The notes beneath the pieces are model-generated. The model worked only from the letters and a program-made list of their open reading frames with translations. It was not told the origin of the DNA and did no database searches. 64,000 nt of DNA from Streptosporangium nondiastaticum (lineage in GTDB: Bacteria; Actinomycetota; Actinomycetes; Streptomycetales; Streptomycetaceae). The translations under genes were made by a program, and so were the position numbers. This document shows, piece by piece, positions 61,213 through 64,000 of this stretch (positions are counted from its first letter, which is position 1; every line of letters starts with the position of its first letter). The stretch lies in the NCBI RefSeq assembly GCF_003011965.1, contig NZ_PXWG01000014.1, positions 32,822 through 96,821 on the forward strand. The letters run 5' to 3'.

Positions 61213-62826
61213 TTGAGACGCTTCACCACCCCCCGCAGCCACACCGTCCGCACCACCGCCCTCCTCGCCTCCGCCGCCCTGTGCGCCGTCGCCGTGCAGA
61301 CCGGTGTGGCCGGCGCCCAGGCCGAGCGCGGCCCGGACGCCATGGCGGTCCAGCTGAGCCCCGACCAGCGGGCCTCCGAGATACGCGCCGCCCAGGACCG
61401 GGCGGACGCCACCGCCGGGCACCTCGGCCTCGGCGCCGGGGAGAAGCTGGTCGTCCGTGACGTGATCAAGGACGCGGACGGCACCGTGCACACCCGCTAC
61501 GAACGCACCTACGACGGGCTCCCGGTCCTCGGCGGCGACCTCGTCGTGCACCGGGACACCGCCGGCCGCACCACCGTCACCAAGGCCACCGAGGCGCGCG
61601 TCGCCGTCGCCTCCACCGACGCGCGGCAGCCCGCGTCGGCCGCGGCGAAGTCCGCGCTGTCGGCCGCTTCCTCGGCGCACACCGCCAAGCCCTCCGCCGG
61701 CACCCCGCGCAAGGTCGTCTGGGCCGCCTCCGGCACGCCGGTCCTCGCGTACGAGACCGTCGTCGAGGGCTTCCAGCCCGACGGCACCCCGAGCGAGCTG
61801 CACGTCGTCACCGACGCCGCCACCGGCGCCGAACTCCACCGCTACGAGGCGATCGAGACGGGCACCGGCACCAGCCAGTACAGCGGCACCGTGCCGCTCA
61901 CCACGACGAAGAGCGGCAGCGGCTACCAGCTCAACGACGGCGCGCGCGGCGGCCACAAGACGTACGACCTGGGCCAGGGCACGTCCGGCACGGGCACGCT
62001 CTTCACCAACGCGACCGACACGTGGGGCGGCGGCCGCCAGACCGCCGGCGTCGACGCGCACTACGGCGCGGCCGTCACCTGGGACTTCTACAAGAACTTC
62101 CTCGGCCGCAACGGCATCCGCAACGACGGCAAGGGCGCCTACTCCCGCGCCCACTACGGCAACAGCTACGTCAACGCGTTCTGGAACGACTCGTGCTTCT
62201 GCATGACCTACGGCGACGGGCAGGGCAACCGCAAGCCGCTCACGGCCATCGACGTCGCGGGCCACGAGATGAGCCACGGCGTCACCGCCGCGACCGCGAA
62301 GCTGGTCTACAGCGGCGAGTCGGGCGGCCTGAACGAGGCGACGTCGGACATCTTCGGCACCGCCGTGGAGTTCTACGCCAACAACTCCTCCGACGTCGGC
62401 GACTACCTCATCGGCGAGAAGATCGACATCTTCGGCACCGGCAAGCCGCTGCGCTACATGGACAAGCCGTCGAAGGACGGCAACTCCGCCGACAACTGGT
62501 CCAGCGGCGTGGGCGGCAAGGACGTCCACTACTCCTCCGGCGTCGCCAACCACTTCTTCTATCTGCTCGCCGAGGGCAGCGGCGCGAAGACGATCAACGG
62601 CGTGCAGTACGACAGCCCCACGGCCGACGGCTCCAAGGTCACCGGAATCGGCCGGGACAAGGCCGTCAAGATCTGGTACAAGGCCCTCTCCACGTACATG
62701 ACGTCCAACACCAACTACAAGGCCGCGCGCACCGCGACGCTGTCGGCCGCGGGCGCCCTGTACGGCACCACGAGCACCGAGTACAAGACGGTCGGGGCGG
62801 CCTGGAGCGCCGTCAACGTCAAGTAG
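61213..62826 (+). CDS. Secreted M4 metalloprotease with FTP-PepSY propeptide
   Basis: A 537-residue preproenzyme. TTG start with AGGAGA 5 nt upstream; signal peptide ending near VAGAQA; FTP/PepSY propeptide (~40-210; HTRYERTYDGLPVLGGDLVVH; GTPVLAYETVVEGFQPDG). The catalytic domain has zinc site VAGHEMSHGV, third ligand in GGLNEATSDIF, and catalytic His in KDVHYSSGVANHFFYL. It ends in the same SAVNVK tail as the short paralogue at 48.5 kb. It is a neutral extracellular protease for nutrient release. Confidence 0.95.
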   Translation: MRRFTTPRSHTVRTTALLASAALCAVAVQTGVAGAQAERGPDAMAVQLSPDQRASEIRAAQDRADATAGHLGLGAGEKLVVRDVIKDADGTVHTRYERTYDGLPVLGGDLVVHRDTAGRTTVTKATEARVAVASTDARQPASAAAKSALSAASSAHTAKPSAGTPRKVVWAASGTPVLAYETVVEGFQPDGTPSELHVVTDAATGAELHRYEAIETGTGTSQYSGTVPLTTTKSGSGYQLNDGARGGHKTYDLGQGTSGTGTLFTNATDTWGGGRQTAGVDAHYGAAVTWDFYKNFLGRNGIRNDGKGAYSRAHYGNSYVNAFWNDSCFCMTYGDGQGNRKPLTAIDVAGHEMSHGVTAATAKLVYSGESGGLNEATSDIFGTAVEFYANNSSDVGDYLIGEKIDIFGTGKPLRYMDKPSKDGNSADNWSSGVGGKDVHYSSGVANHFFYLLAEGSGAKTINGVQYDSPTADGSKVTGIGRDKAVKIWYKALSTYMTSNTNYKAARTATLSAAGALYGTTSTEYKTVGAAWSAVNVK

Positions 62827-62850
62827 ACCGGCATCCCCGGATGCCCTGCC

Positions 62851-62883
62851 GGGCCCGCCCCCACCTCCACAGGGGGCGGGCCC
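62851..62883 (+). terminator. Intrinsic terminator after the M4 protease
   Basis: Perfect 12-bp GC arms (GGGCCCGCCCCC / GGGGGCGGGCCC) with a 9-nt loop, 25 bp after the stop codon. Confidence 0.85.
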
Positions 62884-63055
62884 CTCGCCGTCTCCGGACC
62901 GCCCCCGCGCACCGCCCGGATCGCGCCATACACCGCCCTCCACATGTGCCGAGAGAAATTGCCAAAACTCTCCCCCCACAGGTCTGTCATCGAATACCTT
63001 CCGTCGCAGCGGACACGCCGCTGGTAATCGGGCACGGGGGGCTGGAGAGGATCGT

Positions 63056-63439
63056 GTGACCGGTATCGACGGGTGCCTGGCCGAGGCCATGACCATTCCG
63101 GGGGCGCGGGGCGCGAGCCTCGTGGACTGGACGAGCGGGCTCGCGCTGGGCGAGGCGGGCGAGGGCCCCGGGCGCGACCACGAGAGCGCGGCCGCGGACA
63201 CCGCGGAGCTGGCCCGGCTCGCCTTCGAGAACAGCGCGTTCACCGGGGCCGCGGCGCGGACCGGCCCCGTCGAGGACCTGATCGTCACCGCGCGCGGCAG
63301 TTACCATCTCCTCCGTTTCGTGGAGACGGATTTCGACAGCAGCGTCTTCCTCTACCTGTGGCTGGACCGCGCCGAGGCGAACCTGGCCGTCGCCCTGTTC
63401 CGGCTCAAGGGCCTCACGGACAGGCTGGTCCTGGCATGA
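63056..63439 (+). CDS. Roadblock/LC7-like small protein
   Basis: A 127-residue protein with the compact alpha-beta pattern of roadblock/LC7 proteins: CLAEAMTIPGARGASLVDWTSGLALGEAG at the N-terminus, SYHLLRFVETDFDSSVFLYLWLDRAEANLAVALFRL in the second half. GTG 63056 follows GGAGAGG. In actinomycetes such proteins pair with small GTPases or signalling partners. It overlaps the next gene by ATGA, so the two are coupled. No GTPase is seen within the window. Confidence 0.75.
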   Translation: MTGIDGCLAEAMTIPGARGASLVDWTSGLALGEAGEGPGRDHESAAADTAELARLAFENSAFTGAAARTGPVEDLIVTARGSYHLLRFVETDFDSSVFLYLWLDRAEANLAVALFRLKGLTDRLVLA

Positions 63440-64000
63440 CGGCCTCCGGCCCGGCCGGTCCGATATCCCCCGCCGCACCGCCCGCGGCCCCGGCGGAGAC
63501 GGCCGGACGCACGCTGGACCGGCTCGCGTCGGAGCGGGCCACCGGCGCCCTGCACGGCTTCGCCGGCGCGCTCTACCTGGCCGACGGCGCCCTGGTGCAC
63601 GCGGAGAGCCCCGCGGTGCCCGACCTGGGGCGGCGGCTGACCGCGCGGGGGCGGCTGTCGCCGGAGGCGTGGGAGGAGGCGGTCGCGGAGGGCGGGCCCG
63701 GCTACCGGGCGGGCAGCCTCCTCGTCGAGCGCGGCCGGCTGAGCCGCGGCGAGCTGGAACTGTGCCATCTGAGCGCCCTGTTCGACGCGGCCTACTTCGT
63801 CCTCTCCCCGCTCGACCCGGCCCAGCGGGCCCCCGACCGCTTCCTCGGCGAGGCCCGGCACTGGCTGGGCCCGATCCGCCCCGTCCCCGTACCGCTGCTG
63901 CGGCGGGAGGTCGTGCGCAGGCGGCGGCTGCTGGAACGGGCCTGGCCGCGGCCGGAGGTGGACGCCGCGCCCGTGGTGCGCACGTCCGGCGGCGAGCGGG
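63436..64000 (+). CDS. DUF4388-like (PATAN-type) protein, N-terminal part
   Basis: Runs off the right edge; 188 residues are visible from ATG 63436, which overlaps the roadblock gene stop. After a Pro/Ala-rich N-terminus, LASERATGALHGFAGALYLADGALVHAESP followed by LLVERGRLSRGELELCHLSALFDAAYFVL fits the DUF4388 domain, which is common next to roadblock proteins in signalling operons. The C-terminal part, perhaps with a DNA-binding or effector domain, is outside the window. Confidence 0.7.
   Translation, partial: MTASGPAGPISPAAPPAAPAETAGRTLDRLASERATGALHGFAGALYLADGALVHAESPAVPDLGRRLTARGRLSPEAWEEAVAEGGPGYRAGSLLVERGRLSRGELELCHLSALFDAAYFVLSPLDPAQRAPDRFLGEARHWLGPIRPVPVPLLRREVVRRRRLLERAWPRPEVDAAPVVRTSGGER

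Overview
The window is GC-rich (long runs of G/C third positions, GTG and one TTG starts, 4-nt GTGA/ATGA stop-start overlaps). It carries type I PKS/NRPS genes, class III lanthipeptide genes, FecCD-type uptake genes, M4 proteases and NarL-type two-component genes. Together these point to a Streptomyces or close relative, and probably to an accessory, metabolite-rich chromosomal region. No rRNA, tRNA or CRISPR array was seen.

Left edge (1-8.1 kb): the end of a C7-cyclitol-type cluster. It holds a truncated sugar phosphate cyclase, a DegT/StrS aminotransferase, a two-domain VOC protein like valiolone epimerases, an acyltransferase-3 and a methyltransferase. A coupled GntR-MFS-SGNH hydrolase operon follows, and it has a strong DmdR1/IdeR-type iron box in front of it. 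From 8.1 to 18.2 kb there is a secreted GH65 glycosidase, then a tightly overlapping six-gene operon on the minus strand (binding lipoprotein, FecCD permease, ATPase, DUF364-like protein, GHMP kinase, cysteine-synthase-like enzyme). This operon is divergent from an MFS exporter across a Zur/Fur-like operator. It looks like a small-molecule metallophore or metal-acquisition system.

18.2-25 kb: an orphan LuxR regulator with a receiver that lacks the phospho-Asp; an XRE-cupin regulator broken by an 8-bp tandem repeat, with an FAD reductase-methyltransferase fusion facing it; a monooxygenase remnant; a SufS-like enzyme; and a decayed carbamoyltransferase. 25-40.8 kb: a hybrid assembly line on the plus strand. 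It runs ACP, PKS (KS-AT-DH-KR-ACP), NRPS (docking-Cy-A(Cys)-PCP-reductase-like), type II thioesterase, two acyl-CoA dehydrogenases, FAAL and ACP. The predicted chemistry is an unsaturated acyl starter, one reduced two-carbon extension, then condensation and cyclisation with cysteine to a thiazoline, possibly released by reduction.

40.8-46.3 kb: a Clp-N/HTH protein with a palindrome-embedded, apparently leaderless promoter, three decayed genes (MFS, integrase, beta-propeller), a P450 and an orphan DhaK. A 47-bp motif with an inverted repeat recurs at four places (22.3, 24.9, 42.8 and 45.1 kb). Each copy lies about 80-165 bp in front of a gene that could belong to the PKS/NRPS pathway.

46.3-64 kb: a NERD-UvrD helicase, a short M4 protease without propeptide, a sensor kinase/response regulator pair, and a class III lanthipeptide locus. 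The lanthipeptide locus holds a radical SAM enzyme, a LanKC whose lyase and kinase motifs are lost, two 31-residue precursors with Cys in front of the Ser residues, an intact LanKC and an MFS exporter. An IscX-like gene, a full-length M4 protease, a roadblock-like protein and a DUF4388-like partial gene close the window.
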